Source: Zymomonas sp.
Lineage (GTDB): Bacteria; Pseudomonadota; Alphaproteobacteria; Sphingomonadales; Sphingomonadaceae
Direction of reading: 5' to 3'
NCBI GenBank assembly: GCA_027489105.1
Contig: JAIYAJ010000366.1
Coordinates: 1-6,185 of the forward strand
DNA length: 6,185 nucleotides
Shown here piece by piece: positions 5,226 through 6,185 of the stretch. The translations under genes were made by a program, and so were the position numbers. The notes under the pieces were generated by a model. That model worked only from the letters and a program-made list of their open reading frames with translations. It did no database searches and was not told the DNA's origin. Within the stretch, counting starts at the first letter, position 1; each line of letters starts with the position of its first letter.

Positions 5226-5730
5226 ATGAAGCCATCTATGAATTCGGTTAGGATAAGGCGGTATTAGCGAGTGGGGCCGCTTGGCGAGACCGTTTAGCCG
5301 CTGTGATAAGGTGGATCAGGTTGGCCTCTACGCCTCTAGTGTCTCAGTGGTTAGCGCCATATCATAGACGTCGCGGTTGTTCTACTGTTGGACGTTGTCC
5401 GTTGTAATGGTATATTCATGTGTTAACTTTGCCGGGGGCGTCATTGAGAGTCACAGAGGCTTTGAGGAGGAGGCACTCGTATTGAGGTTGGTGACTTTAC
5501 TCCGCTGACTTAATCCAGATTGAAGTTCGTTATGGCCGTATCGAAAGGACCGGAACATTAAGCGCAACCGGTTCAACCATGTGACGTCGAATTGCCCTGA
5601 TTTGTATAGACGAATTTGCATCCGGTTTCAGTCCAACTACCCGGAGTTGGCGCGTGGCCGCCTTGGGGGCGCAAAGCTGCCCTTGGTGTCACACGGGGAT
5701 TCAGCTGAGCCCATCGGCCCCACCAAAACC
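5226..5730. other. Non-coding stretch upstream of the cassette, containing the right GC transition
   Basis: About 500 bases between the nuclease start and the antiporter stop, with stops in all frames and no gene I can support. The cassette promoter should lie in the half nearest the nuclease. A TATGAT occurs on the minus strand at 5361-5366, but it lacks a fitting -35 and is about 135 bases from the ATG, so I do not call it. Small palindromes occur (GGAC-GTT-GTCC at 5390-5400; AACCGGTT at 5566-5573). A 29-codon open stretch at 5495-5581 weakly resembles a WGR motif. From about 5640 the composition is chromosomal again. The antiporter gene should terminate here on the minus strand, but I see no clear hairpin with a T tail. 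Confidence 0.55.
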
Positions 5731-6185
5731 TCACCTAAAAAACACCACCGTCACCAGCACAAAGGTCGGGATCAGGATCGCGCCTGACCAGAGCATGTAG
5801 CCGAAGAAGCTCGGCATCTTCACGCCCATGTCTTTCGCGATGGCGTAGACCATGAAGTTGGGCGCGTTGCCGATATAGGTGTTGGCGCCCATGTAGACCG
5901 CGCCCGTCGAGATCGCGGCCAGCGTGATGGCGAGGCTGGTCATCAGCTCCTGCGGATTGCCGCCGGCCAGCTCGAAGAAGACGAGATAGGTCGGCGCGTT
6001 GTCCAGGAAGGACGAGAGCGCGCCCGTCAGCCAGAAATACATCACGTTGTTGGGGCTGCCATCGGCGTTCGAGACCAGCGCCACCAGCGGGGCGGCCGCG
6101 CCCGAGCGGCCGGCGCCGAGGATGGCGAGGACCGGCACGATGCAGATGAAGATGCCGGCGAAGAGCTTGGCCACCTCCTTGATCG
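5731..6185 (-). CDS. NhaD/CitMHS-like sodium:proton antiporter (C-terminal part)
   Basis: The frame is open to the window edge (it reads IKEVAKLFAGIF), so the gene starts outside; about 150 C-terminal residues and the TGA stop are visible. The GTG at 6174 is an internal Val, not the start. Membrane segments are recognisable in LFAGIFICIVPVLAIL, in MYFWLTGALSSFLDNAPTYLV, in the stretch around LAITLAAISTGAVYMGA, and in the last segment AILIPTFVLVTVVFF. The pair of motifs SSFLDNAPTYLVFF and GANTYIGNAPNFMVYAIA is typical of the ion transporter superfamily members annotated as NhaD- or CitMHS-like sodium:proton antiporters, inner-membrane proteins exchanging sodium for protons. Substrate cannot be proved from this half. 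It has the same direction as the cassette downstream, 505 bases away, and is compositionally chromosomal. Confidence 0.88.
   Translation of the reverse strand, partial: IKEVAKLFAGIFICIVPVLAILGAGRSGAAAPLVALVSNADGSPNNVMYFWLTGALSSFLDNAPTYLVFFELAGGNPQELMTSLAITLAAISTGAVYMGANTYIGNAPNFMVYAIAKDMGVKMPSFFGYMLWSGAILIPTFVLVTVVFFR

Larger units (their letters stand above)
2953..5640. mobile_element. Low-GC accessory cassette (probable horizontally acquired insertion)
   Basis: Base composition changes from strongly GC-rich to near-balanced or AT-rich at about 2950-3000, and back at about 5640. By hand count, line 4321-4380 has 21 of 60 G+C and line 2401-2460 has 42 of 60. Codon use changes with it: the three genes inside use many AT-ending codons, and one has a TTG start. 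They are flanked by housekeeping-type genes, and no integrase, transposase or tRNA is visible at either edge. The edges are approximate. A 9-base match, GGCCGTATC, occurs at 2948-2956 and 5534-5542 near both edges, but it could be chance. I read the cassette as an accessory island whose mobility genes are absent or lost. Confidence 0.6.

Noticed and set aside
1..6185. CRISPR array, insertion sequence ends, rRNA or riboswitch
   Set aside because: I saw no regularly spaced repeats, transposase-like protein, long terminal inverted repeats or recognisable structured RNA.

Overview
The window looks like a chromosomal stretch from a GC-rich alphaproteobacterium, most likely of the Hyphomicrobiales (a Bosea- or Methylobacterium-like organism is a guess from protein style, not a proof). 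Ordinary chromosomal genes flank a compact three-gene cassette of clearly lower GC. One 60-base line inside the cassette (4321-4380) has 21 G+C by hand count, against 42 for a line in the neighbouring catalase gene (2401-2460).

Layout: (1) 1-528 (+), the 3' end of a DUF4105/Lnb-N-type protein. (2) 642-1718 (+), a secreted BMP-family (nucleoside-type) ABC transporter substrate-binding protein with no permease or ATPase gene in view. (3) 1756-1787, a strong GC-rich hairpin that can terminate transcription from both sides. (4) 1810-2724 (-), a manganese catalase with all five expected metal ligands. (5) 2725-3127, a non-coding stretch with an inverted repeat, a G-run cluster and the left GC transition. 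(6) 3128-5225 (-), the low-GC cassette: an Mrr-type PD-(D/E)XK nuclease, a small soluble histidine-kinase-like protein and a stand-alone receiver domain, transcribed in that order. (7) 5226-5730, a non-coding stretch holding the right GC transition. (8) 5731-6185 (-), the C-terminal part of an NhaD/CitMHS-like sodium:proton antiporter.

The item of most interest is the nuclease-kinase-receiver cassette. Its genes are separated by 12 and 7 bases, so it is almost certainly one transcript. The nuclease and kinase lie in the same reading frame, separated by one stop codon and four codons. The kinase has a good H-box and G2 box but no recognisable DxGxG G1 box, no sensor domain and no membrane segment. 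The receiver has its phosphorylation residues, an insertion, and no output domain. This suggests a phosphorelay or pseudo-kinase switch controlling a DNA-cleaving effector, plausibly a defence or genome-protection module. That function is inference; the sequence shows only the domains, their order and the foreign base composition.

The other genes appear to work separately: the catalase detoxifies peroxide, the BMP protein captures a solute in the periplasm, and the antiporter moves cations. The cassette is co-oriented with and upstream of the catalase, so read-through is possible, but nothing ties their functions together.
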